From NCBI GenBank assembly GCA_020796225.1, contig CM036759.1, forward strand, positions 70,271,512 to 70,335,511: a DNA stretch of 64,000 bases. Reading direction: 5' to 3'. Within the stretch, counting starts at the first letter, position 1. Every line of letters starts with the position of its first letter. Positions 49,630-60,754 of this stretch are shown here, one piece after another. The notes beneath the pieces are model-generated. The model worked only from the letters and a program-made list of their open reading frames with translations, ran no database searches and was not told where the DNA came from. Source of the stretch: Arion vulgaris. Taxonomy: Eukaryota; Mollusca; Gastropoda; Stylommatophora; Arionidae. The position numbers were made by a program, and so were the translations under genes.

Positions 49630-51355
49630 ACACGTAAACACAAAGTACTACAGTTTTACAAAATACATAAACAGTGACGATAAACAGCAACGTTTCGACC
49701 AAAAGGCCTTTATCAAGCAAACAATACAACAAGAATGACGAATTTCGAGGAACACTACAAATGGACGATTACATATGGAAACATAAAACCTATCTAATGA
49801 AAATCTGGGAATAAAAACGAACAACGAAATGAGTGCAACACAAAAAATCGAAAGTTAGGGTACTAAAATGGGACCCAGCTATGCTTGTCTATTCATGGGT
49901 CATCTTGAACACTTAGTATGGAACACCTATGATGGCCCTCTTCCGTCCGTGTATCATAGATACATCGATGATTGTATTGGAGTTACCGATATGTCTGAAG
50001 CCGATTTGTCACGCTTCATCACCTTCATCAATGCCTTCAATCCTGCTATTCGGTTCACCTCTCACATCTCTACCTCCTGTGTCAATTTTCTTGACATCAC
50101 CATCACCATCAGCCTATCCACTATCACTACATCAGTATACTACAAGCCTACTGATACACATAGCTTTCTTCTGTATACCTCTTCCCATCCCCAGGCCTGC
50201 CGTGACTCTTTACCTTTCTCTCAACTCTTACGCCTTCGTCGCCTCTGTAGTGAGGACGACGATTTTCTTGATAGAGCTCACGAGATGCTGGATTTCTTCC
50301 GCCAGCGCCTATACCCGGAGAATGTGCTTACATCTGCCATGCATCGGGTTCAGCTAATTGCTCGCCAGGAGGCCCTCTCTCACATACATAGAACCCCCAA
50401 GTCTGACAGGGTTAAACTTATCTTAATTTTCCACCCTCATAGTTCCCTGGTGAAAAGGTCTTATTCCATCATCTCCTATTCTTCAGTCTGATCCTGAGAC
50501 ACGTTCAGTCTTCCAACACTATCCTTTGGTGGCGTACAGACGGACAGAAGCCTCAAGGATTTGTTGGTACACAGTCGCCTCAAGCCTAATATCCAGAGTC
50601 ACTTTGGCACCATCCAGTGCGGACGTCGGCGCTGTAATACATGTGCATATGTAATACAGACCCCACTGCTCTTTTCCAAAAGCTACGTATGCCATTCAAG
50701 ACAGTTTCACGTGTGAGTCCCGCAATATCATCTATGCCATCACCTGCAAACGATGCAACAAGTCCTATATTGGCGAAACCGGTAAGAGACTCAGTGACCG
50801 ATTCGCCCAACACTTACGCGATATTCGCCAACGCTCTGTGACTCATGTGGCCACTCATTTCAACGATACTGGCCATTCAGGAGTTGACGATGTCCAGGTC
50901 ACAGCCATCCGATCATGTTCCTCCGATGATCGCAGTCGATTCGCCCTGGAGAACCGTTTTATTTCATTCTATGGCACTTTGCGACCTCTTGGACTCAACG
51001 CATTACATTCCTATGCTTCTTAGTACTGTCTTATCTCGTGCCTTGTTATCTATATGTGTGTTTGCTCCATATATGTGTCATTTATCCACTATATTGTTTA
51101 TTGTTTCTCTTCTTTTCCACTTTCGGTTTTTGTGTTGCACTCATTTCGTTGTTCGTTTTTATTCCCAGATTTTCATTAGATAGGTTTATGTTTCCACATG
51201 TAATCGTCCATTTGTAGTGTTCCTCGAAATTCGTCATTCTTGTTGTATTGTTTGCTTGATAAAGGCCTTTTGGTCGAAACGTTGCTGTTTATCGTCACTG
51301 TTTATGTATTTTGTAAAACTGTAGTACTTTGTGTTTACGTGTCTAGCTATTTTTC
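49630..51355 (+). mobile_element. Penelope-like element with inverted terminal repeats
   Basis: The RT part reads GPSYACLFMGHLEHLV, YHRYIDDCIGVTDMSEADLS (YxDD motif intact) and FLDITITISLSTITTSVYYK (49868-50491). After frame breaks near 50490 and 50700 a GIY-YIG part follows: SYIGETGKRLSDRFAQHLRD-like (50760-50830) then THVATHFNDTGHSGVDDVQV to NALHSYAS (50838-51020). The N-terminal RT half is missing. The flanks at about 49630-49860 and 51120-51350 are reverse complements of each other. Confidence 0.85.
51255..51283 (+). ncRNA. Hammerhead-ribozyme-like motif in the Penelope-like terminal repeat
   Basis: CTTGATAAAGGCCTTTTGGT then CGAAACGTT resembles a minimal hammerhead: a CTGATGA-like strand, stem II GGCC/GGTC with a TTTT loop, GAAAC and GTT. 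Two core bases differ from the consensus (C3 to T and G8 to A), so it may be inactive. The same motif is at 46052-46090 and 49689-49716 on the minus strand, and degraded at 9919-9949. Known Penelope-like elements carry hammerheads in these repeats. Confidence 0.45.
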
Positions 51356-51522
51356 AAAGTTTTACTGCAGCCTCCACCTTTTTTCATATATACTGCCCAT
51401 TATGAGGGACAGGTCAGTCTTCTTGACTTGTCCGCATTCTTTGAAACATAAAAAAGAATCCTTAAGTCGAAATGACGCATTCGCCTGGTGACAGCATGAC
51501 ACGAAGTTGTCAACTACAAAAC

Positions 51523-51532
51523 TATAAAAAGG
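51523..51532 (+). promoter_or_regulatory. TATA box of the secreted LDLa/CBM14 gene
   Basis: TATAAAAAGG is a strong TATA match. It lies 110 bases before the proposed ATG at 51633, which would give a transcription start near 51553 and a leader of about 80 bases. The Penelope-like element ends about 165 bases upstream. The assignment rests on position and motif only. Confidence 0.5.
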
Positions 51533-51632
51533 TGGATCGGAAATGAAATAAAAGAAATTTTGTAGTAACACCGTAGACATTATTTCAATGAAGTAACAAC
51601 TGTACTGGCCGGTAATAGTAACACAATGAAAG

Positions 51633-51705
51633 ATGATTATGACGAATTTGAAACTGTTTATTGCTCCTGTCATCGTTTTGTGGATTCTATGGGAACCAGC
51701 AGCAA
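51633..51705 (+). CDS. Signal-peptide exon of the secreted LDLa/CBM14 protein
   Basis: The frame beginning at ATG 51633 reads MIMTNLKLFIAPVIVLWILW then EPAA. This is a short basic start, a hydrophobic core and a small-residue cleavage region, that is, a secretory signal peptide. It ends in phase 1 at the donor GCAA|GTATGT. The one leftover base joins with GT at 56566 to make Ser, then VGSASEVSC. The overlapping frame starting at 51627 (MKDDYDEF) was rejected because it is hydrophilic and does not continue into the large exon in frame. A TATA box lies 110 bases upstream. Confidence 0.72.
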
Positions 51706-51754
51706 GTATGTATCTATATCTTTACAGCAAATTTTAGCTACAGCTACAACCTTT

Positions 51755-51935
51755 GCTGTTATTACTATGTCTTTTATTACTTCTACTACTTCTACTACTG
51801 CTGCTGATACTACTACAACTACTACTATTACTACCACTACTACTACTATTACACTACTACTGTTACCACTACTGTTACTGCTAATGTTACCACTACTGTT
51901 ACCACTACTGTTACTGCTAATGTTACTACTACTGT
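51755..51935. repeat. (ACT)n-type trinucleotide repeat, left part
   Basis: Impure ACT/ACC/GTT triplets run up to the hAT insertion; they continue at 53137. The target duplication ACTACTGT is part of the repeat. Confidence 0.85.
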
Positions 51936-53136
51936 CAGTGCCGGATTAGGCTAGCGGGGGCCCGTAGCAAATTTTAGCGCGGGGCCCTAGGTTTTGTATG
52001 ATAATAAAATAAACACAACTTTTACAAACAAACTTGTCTCGATTTAATGTGAGCAAATTTAGAGATAATACTAGACAAATCAATTTCTCTAAGTAAATTA
52101 CATTCAATGTTCATTAAGGTGAGGTTATTTAGACAATCTTGTCACATCGTGTTTCTTAACTCACTTTTTATACGTTTTAATGTTGAAAAAGAATGTTCTC
52201 CGCTGCAGTTAGTAATTATTAAAGACAAGTAAATTCGTAAGACTATTTCTACATTTGGGAAACACGACTCTAATGAATTTTTCATTATAAGTTTATAAAA
52301 TTGCAGTTCAAGAGCCTCATGCTTTTCGTTGCTAATAGCAGCAGCTACATTAGTTTTAAGAAGTTCTGCGAACTGCACAAGTTCGTCGGCTTGGCTTTCT
52401 TCCAAATCCTCTTGGTAAGAGCTGACAATATTTGGAGTTCTTTTCAAGATCTCTTCTGCTGTAATAGATTTTAACTGCCGGAGTATTCCAAATACACCAG
52501 TCACTCTATTGTACAGCCTAAATCAATAACTTTTCAAACAAAACAGAACAGTTGTCCTTTAGTTTCTATATAACACAACCAATCTCTCACGTGAGTTTTG
52601 TTTGTTGGTGTATGTGTATGTGAAAAACGACTTTCGACAAAATCGTGGATTGTTTGAAGTTGTTTGACCATTCACCAATATCGTTGGAGTACATTTTACT
52701 TTCGTTGTGTTTTTGGCTTGTAGAAGATGTTGCTACATTAGAAGCATGTGCTGTGCTTTCTGCCTCTCTTTGGCTTGAAGATGATATGGCTAAATTTTGA
52801 GGATTTGCTGTACATTCGACTTCAGTTTGTCTTGTGGAAAGTGTGGCTAAATCGTGAAGAGTTGCTGATCTTAATGGTAGTATTGGTAATGATTATGCTT
52901 CTATAGCACTGCCTTCATCTACTGCACAGTGGGACACGTCTTCTGTATTTTCTGCTTCGATTTCGTTGGATTCAGCACCATCACACACGACATTTAAAAA
53001 TTCAGACAGCTTGAGTGTTTTTGATATAACATCTGGTTATTTTTTCCATTTTCATCTGTCACATAGGCGCGGGGCCCCCTAGAAGCGCGGGGCCCGTAGC
53101 ATTTGCTACTTCTGCTACTATGCTAATCCGGCGCTG
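51936..53136 (-). mobile_element. hAT transposon deletion derivative with perfect 8-bp target duplication
   Basis: The ends CAGTGCCGGATTAG and CTAATCCGGCGCTG are inverted repeats with one mismatch. ACTACTGT flanks both sides (51928-51935 and 53137-53144). The minus-strand frame at 52142-52504 ends LRIYLSLIITNCSGEHSFST then LKRIKSELRNTM, the C-terminal dimerisation block of hAT transposases of the type fused to MYM-like zinc fingers. The middle of the transposase is missing, so this copy cannot encode its own enzyme. Subterminal GCGCGGGGCCC is repeated at both ends. Confidence 0.92.
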
Positions 53137-53905
53137 ACTACTGTTACTACTACTGTTACAAATCATGCTACTATTACTATTGTTACTTTTACTACCTCTG
53201 CTGCTACTATTTATTACTACTCCTACTACTACTTATACTACAACTACTGCTAATACTACTACTTATGCGACTGCTACTACTAGTGCTGCGACTGCTACTA
53301 CCCAAACACTACTACCACTACTACGACCCCTACTACTACTACTACTATTACTACTACTACAACCACTATTGTTGCTATTACTACTACTTATGTTACTTCA
53401 ACGCTACCACTACTATTACTACTACTGCTGCTACCACTACTACTACCATTGCTACTATAACCACTAAAACTACTACTACTGCTGCTGTTTTTACTACTAC
53501 AACTACTACTGCCCCTACTAGTACCCCCAATACTACTACTACTACCACAGCTACTGCTACGACTGTCTCCTACTACTGTCACTGCTATCACTACTACTGC
53601 TGCTGCTACTATTGCTACTGCTACTACTGTTACTACTACTGCCACCACTACTACCCCCAATACTACAACTACTATCACATCTACGACTGGCTCCTACTAC
53701 TGTCACTGCTATTACTACTACTACTGCTGCTGCTACTATTGCTACTGCTACTACTGTTACTACTACTGCCACCACTACTACCCCCAATACTACTACTACC
53801 ACTACTACTGCCACTACTATTACAACTACTGCTGCTGTTTGCTACTACTATTACTACAACTTCTGCCACTGTTACTACTACTATTACTACTACTATATGG
53901 ATATC
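53137..53905. repeat. (ACT)n-type trinucleotide repeat, right part
   Basis: About 770 bases of impure ACT/TAC triplets. Two long blocks (about 53562-53660 and 53693-53790) are near copies, showing internal duplication. Ser-, Thr-, Leu- or Val-rich frames through it are artefacts. Confidence 0.9.
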
Positions 53906-55840
53906 ACAGTATCTAGAAAAAGAACTGCTAAAGTGCAAGTGCAAGAGTTCACCAGCAGGAAAACAACACTAGAACAAGGAGTTCCTCAGGGTGGAGTACT
54001 GTCGCCAACACTGTTCCTCATATACATCAATGACATAACCGAGAACATACCCAGAAGGATCCACCACGCCCTGTATGCGGATGACCTGGCCCTGTGGACA
54101 TCAGAGGAGCGCATTACCGCTGCAACAAGCAGAATACAACAGGCCCTCACATCCCTAGACCAATGGTCCAATACATGGCTGATCAAAGCCAATGAAAAGA
54201 AAACGACATATACGATTTTCTTCCTATCAACAAAGCCCCAAAGTCCAAAGCTCCTACTAAATAACCATATATTGCTCCCAGAGAAAACCCCACATACCTT
54301 GGAATCACCTTCGACCAGCGCATGCCATGGCATGCTCAGATTGAAAAAACAAAACCCGAGCAAAATCCAGGATGGCAATCATGAAAAACTAGCTGGCACA
54401 ACCTGGGGGCAGATAACAATGTTTTAAAGAAGCTTTATATGGGATATGTTCGCCCGACACTGGACTATGGAATCTCTGCATGGGCAACTGTAGCCCAATC
54501 CAACTTCAATAAAATCAACCGTGTTCAGAACCAAGCTATGAGAATTATTACAGGGGAATGAGATCTACTCCAATACAGGAAATGGAGAAGACCACCGGCC
54601 TACAACCAATGGAGGATATAAGAGACAGCAGAGCACAAAAACAAGCAGAAAAGTTCAAGAGACTAGAAGATCACCCAATGTACCACAGAATGAATGGGCT
54701 AGGAAGGGGCAGACTAAAACGAACCAACTTTGCAGCGACAACCAAGATGATGATGAGCAAACAACCATCATGTGCTGAAGTTACCCCAAACCACTAAAAT
54801 ACACCAACACAAGACAGATATGGAAAGATACAAAATTCCCAGAGCTGAATGAGAACATCACAGGGATAGTAGGAAAAACCAACAAACAAGTGAAGAAAGA
54901 AAACTCCTGGCCACCGAGTACCTAAAGGAATACTTTCCTAACAGCAGGTGGACCCATGTATACACAGATGGGTCTGCAGCAAATGCAACTGAAAATGGAG
55001 GAGGAGGAGCCCTCATAGTGCTCAGTGACATGAAACTCAGGAAGCTAAAATTAGCGACAGGAAGGTTCTCCAGCAATTACAGAGCAGAGGCAGAGGCCCT
55101 AAAAGCGGCAGCAGAAGCCATAGTGTCAGAGGAACATGTAAATGAAAACCTGGTATTTCTTACTGATGCCCTGTCAGTAATTACTGCTCTAAAAATGAAG
55201 ACGATAACAACTTGAAGGAGCTGCAAGCATCACTACACCAAGTATGCAACATCTTCTCTAGAGTGGTAATACAGTGGATACCATCTCACTGCGGAATACC
55301 TGGCAATGAGACTGCAGACATATTGGCAAAAGCAGGAAGCAGGCTACCACAGACAGACACCAGTATGACATATGAGGAAGCAAAAGTACGGATAAAAATG
55401 GCCTACAAGAACAAATGGCTGAGAGATCACCCAGGGCATGAAAAGGACGATGTTTACCACCAACTAAGTAGAGAGGAACAGGTTGTCATTTTTCGTCTAC
55501 GAACAGGGCACAATAGACTGAGGTACCATCTGTTTAACAAGTATAAAATAGGCCCATCTGACATATGTACATGTGGCACCAGCAAGATGACAGAGACACA
55601 CATACTGCAAGAATGTCCAACGTACATGGAACAGAGAAAAACACATGGCCAATCCCCCTATCAGTCCAAGACAAGCTATACGGAGATGTACATGGACTCC
55701 GGTTGACCACTAACTACTTTAAAAGTATACAAATCGATGTCAGTCCAAGACAAGCTATACGGAGATGTACATGGACTCCGGTTGACCACTAACTACTTTA
55801 AAAGTATACAAATCGATGTCTGAAAACGTTGGAAGAAGAA
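53895..55840 (+). mobile_element. LINE fragment with RT and RNase H
   Basis: The RT part reads GVPQGGVLSPTLFLIYINDI and HALYADDLALWTSEERITAA (catalytic YADD intact), 53960-54330. After frame breaks RNase H follows: [68 protein letters not shown] (all four acidic positions present). The Cys/His end is CTCGTSKMTETHILQECP. Frames are broken at about 54330, 54430, 54560 and 55215. The best preserved LINE in the window, of a jockey/I-like group. The last 75 bases are duplicated (55665-55740 and 55738-55820). Confidence 0.88.
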
Positions 55841-56009
55841 GAAGAAGAAGACTACTACTATTACAAGGTTTACTACTAGTAACTTAGTAGAAGGTTTCTA
55901 TCAAGCTGGTATACTACTAGTAACTTAGAAGAAGGTATATTGCGTGAAATAACGAGACAGTAAACAAATATTCAGGGTTTTCGGAAATACCCATTTACCA
56001 AACTCAGGA

Positions 56010-56165
56010 TTTGAACCACAAATCTTTGATTTCTTATGTCACTTATTGCATAGCCCTACTGCAGACGAACGTTTTTCTTAGAGAACAACCAGCTAGCTCT
56101 CGCAAAAAAGAGCTTTACTTAGTCGTGTCTTTATTAAACAACATCGACTACAGAACACAGATACA
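56010..56165. repeat. Dispersed repeat, diverged copy of 42180-42420
   Basis: CATAGCCCTACTGCAGACGA and CCAGCTAGCTCTCGCAAAA match the segment at 42210-42280. Confidence 0.6.
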
Positions 56166-56184
56166 TCAGGTCAAATTATTGCTG

Positions 56185-56430
56185 GGGCTTGCAATTGGAA
56201 CAAAGAATAGTACCACTGCGACCTACAGGTATGTCGTAAGAGGCGACTGAGGTTGGGGCATAGGAAGCTACCCTAATAAATAAAAAGTGTCGCAGAAATC
56301 AGATGTGCTGACCTACTTGCAGGCGCATAACTGGCACAACGTACAATTACTCTTAGACTCGGATCCCATACAGTTCACAAAGAGTGGTTTAATAAGTGGT
56401 CGATATGGAGCGATCGAAGAAGAAGGTAAA
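56185..56430 (+). mobile_element. Retroposon family R1
   Basis: A nearly complete R1 copy (TACCACTGCGACCTACAGGT, CTGACCTACTTGCAGGCGCA, GTGGTCGATATGGAGCGATC) ending GAAGAAGAAGG. It lies about 135 bases before the main exon of the LDLa/CBM14 gene. Confidence 0.76.
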
Positions 56431-56565
56431 ATTCGATCGAACAATGCTTGCACCAAGCTATGGGATACGCTTATTGTGCTTCTTTCGACGCTGTAGTCGA
56501 ATGTTAATATATCCGTCCACATTTTAGTGTAATGGTAACAAAATGTATGTCGAATCTATTTCCAG

Positions 56566-58280
56566 GTGTCGGCAGCGCTAGTGAGGTCTCGTGCCTAGAA
56601 CAGTTTTACAAGAATATTGTGTGGTACGACATTGAGCTAGATATAATTTCCCAAAAATCTCACGTGAGAAATGACGTCAAACTTGCAGAGATATGCAGGG
56701 CACTATCACTGCTGATCGCTCGAGCTGTACAGAATGGATGTCAACTTTCTGCGATTCAGCTTAGCGAGTTGGGACAACGGCAACGCCATCTTCTAGAAGC
56801 TGGAGCGACATCATGCTGGGCTGCTGGACCATATCGTTCTGCTGTTCAAACTACACAACAACCCGTTGCTAAGACAACTCCTTTCACACCATCCAATCAG
56901 AACGGTTTATTTACTACTACCTTGCTCCCGATTGGTCAAACTGAAAGCAGTAGATATATTTATGAAAACATCAACTCTTGCGATATGAAGGTCAAGAATT
57001 GTTATCTACGATTTCACGTCAATCTGATGATGAGATCAGGTTTTAGAAACCAGACGTGTGCCATTATTGAATCCTTCACCAATTGCCTTCTAGAATTGAA
57101 AGAATGTGGTTTCTTCGAACTTCTGAGACCCCTTGTTGTAGAAGAAGCAGCGTCTCAGGTTGAATTTCGGTTCTGGGAATCAAAGGAGTGTCTTGTAGAC
57201 ATTCAGAGACCGTCAACAGACGCACCGTCAGCAATAACGTCAATGTCCCCAACCACATCTGGACAGTCAGTGACCTACTTTCTTAATGAATGTGGCGGAG
57301 ATAAATTATTTAGATGTGCAAATGGAAACTGTGTGCATCTAGATCATGTTTGTAATGCACACGACAACTGCGGAGATGCTTCAGATGAAGTAAACTGTCA
57401 TGACGCAGACAAGAAAATTGCTCTGCAAATCGAGCAGACTTTTGTCAAATATGGTTGTTATGACGTCATGGAAAACTGTACATCTCTGTACATTACGCCT
57501 GTGCTGCTTTCAGTGCAAGCTGGTCAACAACTAGACCCTCAGAAGCTGTGTCAGGCTAGTAGACAAGTTTTTGGGTGTGCTGTTCACGACAGCTGCCCTC
57601 TTTCAGCATACGACAGAGTCAGAGTATCTGCCCTTCTGGTTCATTCGTTCGAGCAGGTTGTGTCACGAGCAACATGTCAACTAATTACTGATACTTTCAA
57701 GAACTCTACAAGTTCCATGGACACATTCAAAGCTACCAATACGCCGAGCAACATCAATGAAATTAGTACCACAAGAAACATAGACACGACTAGTATCGCA
57801 AACTCAATTACCACCAACGATACTATTATATCATCTAACACCATGAGTAGCAGTATTGCTACCACTACTAGTTCTAATAACATCACAAATTCTAAGAATA
57901 TCACCAGCAACTGTGTTCCGTCATGTAAAGGAATCCCCACAGGGAACTATCCCTCCTGTTTAGGCTGCAATGTTTACGCAACATGCGTTGAAGGAGTTCT
58001 GTACGACAACCGTTCATGCCCAGCTAAACTACTCTGGGACGATAACTCTAAACAATGTGAAGTATACTCCACAACTTGTCAAGTTACTGCCCCTAAATAC
58101 TGTGTATCATCTTGTGTTGGACTTGATTCCGGTGACTATCAATCATGTACAGGATGTAACGTGTATCTTACATGCACAAATGACATCATGCTTGACAGCA
58201 GACCTTGTCCGAAGAATCTGGTTTGGGACGACATTAACAAAAGATGTCAGCAATCTTCGATAACATGCAAATCTGCATAA
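56566..58280 (+). CDS. Secreted protein with cysteine modules, LDLa and two CBM14 domains (main exon)
   Basis: The acceptor ATCTATTTCCAG precedes this exon; with the exon at 51633 the protein is about 595 residues. Three related modules of 70-85 residues with spaced cysteines (about 33-108, 165-237 and 308-393) match no family I recognise. An LDLa domain lies between the second and third (267-302; CANGNCVHLDHVC, DNCGDASDEVNC). A Ser/Thr/Asn-rich linker (407-473) with NxT/S sites follows, probably glycosylated. Two CBM14 (peritrophin-A) domains end the protein (474-529 and 537-592), each with six cysteines and LxWDD. CBM14 binds chitin; LDLa binds calcium and ligands. Likely extracellular, for example in a chitinous matrix or in immune recognition. 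The stop is TAA at 58278; a candidate AATAAA lies at 58600, inside a LINE fragment. Confidence 0.85.
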
Positions 58281-58293
58281 GTAAAAACGGACA

Positions 58294-58318
58294 TATTGAT
58301 TGATTGATTGATTGATTG
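58294..58318. repeat. (GATT)n microsatellite
   Basis: GATTGATTGATTGATTGATT lies between the LDLa/CBM14 stop codon and a LINE fragment. Confidence 0.85.
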
Positions 58319-58319
58319 A

Positions 58320-58645
58320 CACATAAATGTATTAACAATTTTACAAATGGCACCAATTTTGAAATGCAAACATGTCATCATGAACACTAAAAGAGAGTTG
58401 TACAACACAATCTTTCTCCTAACACTATGCTATCCGTGTCAAACTCTTACGCTGACATCAAATGATAGAAGAAAACTAGTTATGACCGAGAGGAAGTTTC
58501 TACGCAGAATGTTGGGAGTATCAAGAAGAGACCGGTTTAAAAATGAAGACATCAGGAAAAAAGTTGGTACAACATCAGTACTGAACTTCATCAAGAAATA
58601 ATAAATTAAATGATTCGGCCATATCAGTAGATTACTAACAAATAG
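58320..58645 (+). mobile_element. LINE RT-tail fragment, left part
   Basis: The frame reads [40 protein letters not shown] and [15 protein letters not shown]. The expected continuation appears at 59235 after foreign sequence. Confidence 0.8.
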
Positions 58646-59234
58646 TTCATAGTTCATAAGTTCATAGTTCATAAGTACGGTTCCAACTTCACAGCAACGG
58701 GTCACCCCATAATTTCTTCGTTCCTGTGCCAACGAAAATCACAAGAAATGCTAACAACTGTGAAATGTTTCCTGTGTGAACTAATTCCAGAATGAAACAG
58801 CCGCGTACCACCACAAAAAGCAACATGCACCGCATAAATGCATATGGCCGTCGCTAATGTAGCAACACAAAACTGTTCATCACTTGAATTGCAATTCTTG
58901 TCGAAGGGAACATAAATCATGACAAAATCCAGCTTTCTGCACTCGCAATATAACTGCATACGGCAGATTGAGCTTGTTCGTCATAACCGCTGTCCGCCAT
59001 TTTCTGAATACACACAACAAACGCATAGTTGACACAGCGAAAAGCATTCCATGTAACATTCATAGCTCAAAGCGTTGCTCAAGCACTAACTCAGTAGCTC
59101 GGCAAACGAAACCAGAAAATACCCGACCAAACATGGCGGAAATGCGCTAGCAAAGTCGTGTTCAGATTCAAACAGTACTGACTCTGAATGGCCCTCCCGC
59201 ATTCCGCCATTGCTGGCCAGATTTTTCTATCGAT
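58646..59234. other. Unidentified insertion inside a LINE fragment
   Basis: About 590 bases with no similarity to other parts of the window separate the two LINE pieces. It begins with TTCATAGTTCATAAGTTCAT repeats. No convincing gene or terminal repeat was found. Confidence 0.5.
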
Positions 59235-59380
59235 AGTACGACTACAGGGGGCCAAGTTACTACGACACAATGGATACAAGACAAAAGGCCGTTCGCGCAG
59301 AGGGTGGCTCTCAGAGATAACAGACGACGAAAACCACTGTTTATGAAGCACACACAAAGTCTGAGAACGCATCTCAGCAT
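59235..59380 (+). mobile_element. LINE RT-tail fragment, right part
   Basis: LLRHNGYKTKGRSRRGW-like residues and a CACACACAAAG end continue the copy at 58320 (compare 4960-5105). Confidence 0.7.
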
Positions 59381-60060
59381 GATGTAATCATTTATACGGA
59401 TGGTTCGGTGATTCGACATGTGCGGAGCTCGTGGGCTTTCACTGCTCAGGTCGGAGGTGATGTTGTGAAGGAAGACAGTGGTGGTTTTGCCGTGACTACA
59501 AGCAGTCTCACTATGGAAATCATGGCGGTTACCAAAGCGATGATTTGGCTAGAATCACAGACTTTTATCCATGCATGTTTTCTCAGTGACTCAATGAGTA
59601 TGCTCAGGAAGATTGAAACAGGATGGGCTAAGAGACATTGGATAGAATCGCTGGGGAGGTCTAAGCTGACAAAGATCAGTTTTATTTTTGTACCAGGGCA
59701 TGCAGGTGTAAGGGGGAATGAACGTGCGGATAGGCTTGCAGGTATGGCTGCTGTCCAAAGCGGACGAGCAATGGACCAGGCTGATATTATAAATTCCTTA
59801 AGGAGAGAGGGCGTGTACATGATTCACGTAATAGCGGTGCATCCACAACACTAACCAGACTGCAAGAACTCAAAGTTAAGTGTGGTGTAGCTCGACAAGA
59901 ACGCTATGCTGGCAGACAAAGAAGAATTGTAAACCAACAAAGAACCGGTGTCGTTAGTCGCCACACGCTGATGGACATACTGAGGGAGAGATCGGAGCAC
60001 TTATGGACTAATTTGTTCGACGTGCAGTGATGGTGATCCGACGACTAAACTTTAGACTAA
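59381..60060 (+). mobile_element. LINE RNase H fragment
   Basis: The frame reads IIYTDGSVIRHV-like, [60 protein letters not shown] and [14 protein letters not shown]. The catalytic Asp, Glu, Asp, Asp positions are kept, which makes this the reference copy for the damaged ones at 10800, 15505 and 29150. A short segment at 60062-60125 equals one unit of the 46-bp array at 5510. Confidence 0.83.
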
Positions 60061-60125
60061 ACACAAAGTCCCGTTCTAGAAATCTCTTCTTATCCTGACG
60101 CTGTGCTGAGGCAAAACAGGATTAG

Positions 60126-60360
60126 ATACAGAAAGAACCCCGTTCACTGCGTAATTATTGTGACCACAGGACGCATTTATTTGACAATGCAAATTTAACA
60201 TTCAATGTCAAGTAATTTGAACATTTATAACTCAAGTATATTTTCTTTGAAATATGACATATTATACTGCTGGCATATTATGACATATACTGCTGGATTT
60301 ATTGAGGCAGGGATCGGAGCACATATGGATATGCCTGGAGTGCTATGATGATAGTCCTCA
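60126..60360. other. AT-rich sequence, nothing recognised
   Basis: A GACATATTATACTGCTGGCA segment is partly duplicated. No gene is visible. Confidence 0.4.
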
Positions 60361-60364
60361 TAGA

Positions 60365-60730
60365 ACTGATGACATATTATATATCAAATTGTTCATAATT
60401 TCGTTTGTTATTCTTCAATTTGCTGGGGAAAAATTCTCTTTATGTATACAGTTTTTGACTTTCTTTAATGGATGTTTGTCGATGGTGATGTTGGTAGTAT
60501 TTTCTTCTTTATCGAATGTCATTACTTTGGTTTTGTCGATGTTTATTCTCATATCTCTCTCTCTCGATCCTGTATTCTCATATTATATTCATTGCATGTT
60601 AACTGGAGTCTGTTAATGTGTTGATGTAACTGTTCCTCTGTTGTTGACATTATTACCTGATCGTTGGCAAAAAAGAACTTTATTATGAGTTTCTCAAGGT
60701 TGTTTCCTTCCCTAGTGTTAGCTATTTTAC
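60365..60730 (-). mobile_element. LINE RT fragment (minus strand, downstream part)
   Basis: The minus strand reads FFANDQVIMSTTEEQLHQHI then NRLQLTCNEYNMRI. The usual ADD motif appears as AND, so the active site is altered. A weak YTYLG-like block follows to the left. Confidence 0.75.
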
Positions 60731-60754
60731 AGTTTTGATCGATGTATTCACAGA

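Larger units (their letters stand above)
51706..56565 (+). other. Intron of the LDLa/CBM14 gene, filled with repeats
   Basis: The intron starts GTATGT and ends TTTCCAG. It contains a long trinucleotide repeat split by a hAT element, a LINE fragment with RT and RNase H, a duplicated 75-bp segment, a dispersed repeat and an R1 copy. None of these encodes residues continuous with the host frame. Confidence 0.65.

Noticed and set aside
51626..51949. Frame starting MKDDYDEFETVYC (107 codons)
   Set aside because: It runs into the trinucleotide repeat. The overlapping frame from 51633 gives a signal peptide that joins in phase to the main exon.
53165..53972. Leu-, Thr-, Ser- or Val-rich frames up to 271 codons
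   Set aside because: Translation of an impure trinucleotide repeat; the last part of the plus-strand frame is LINE reverse transcriptase.
57677..57940. Hydrophobic antisense frame of 87 codons
   Set aside because: It lies opposite the Ser/Thr/Asn-rich linker of the secreted protein and is a shadow of it.
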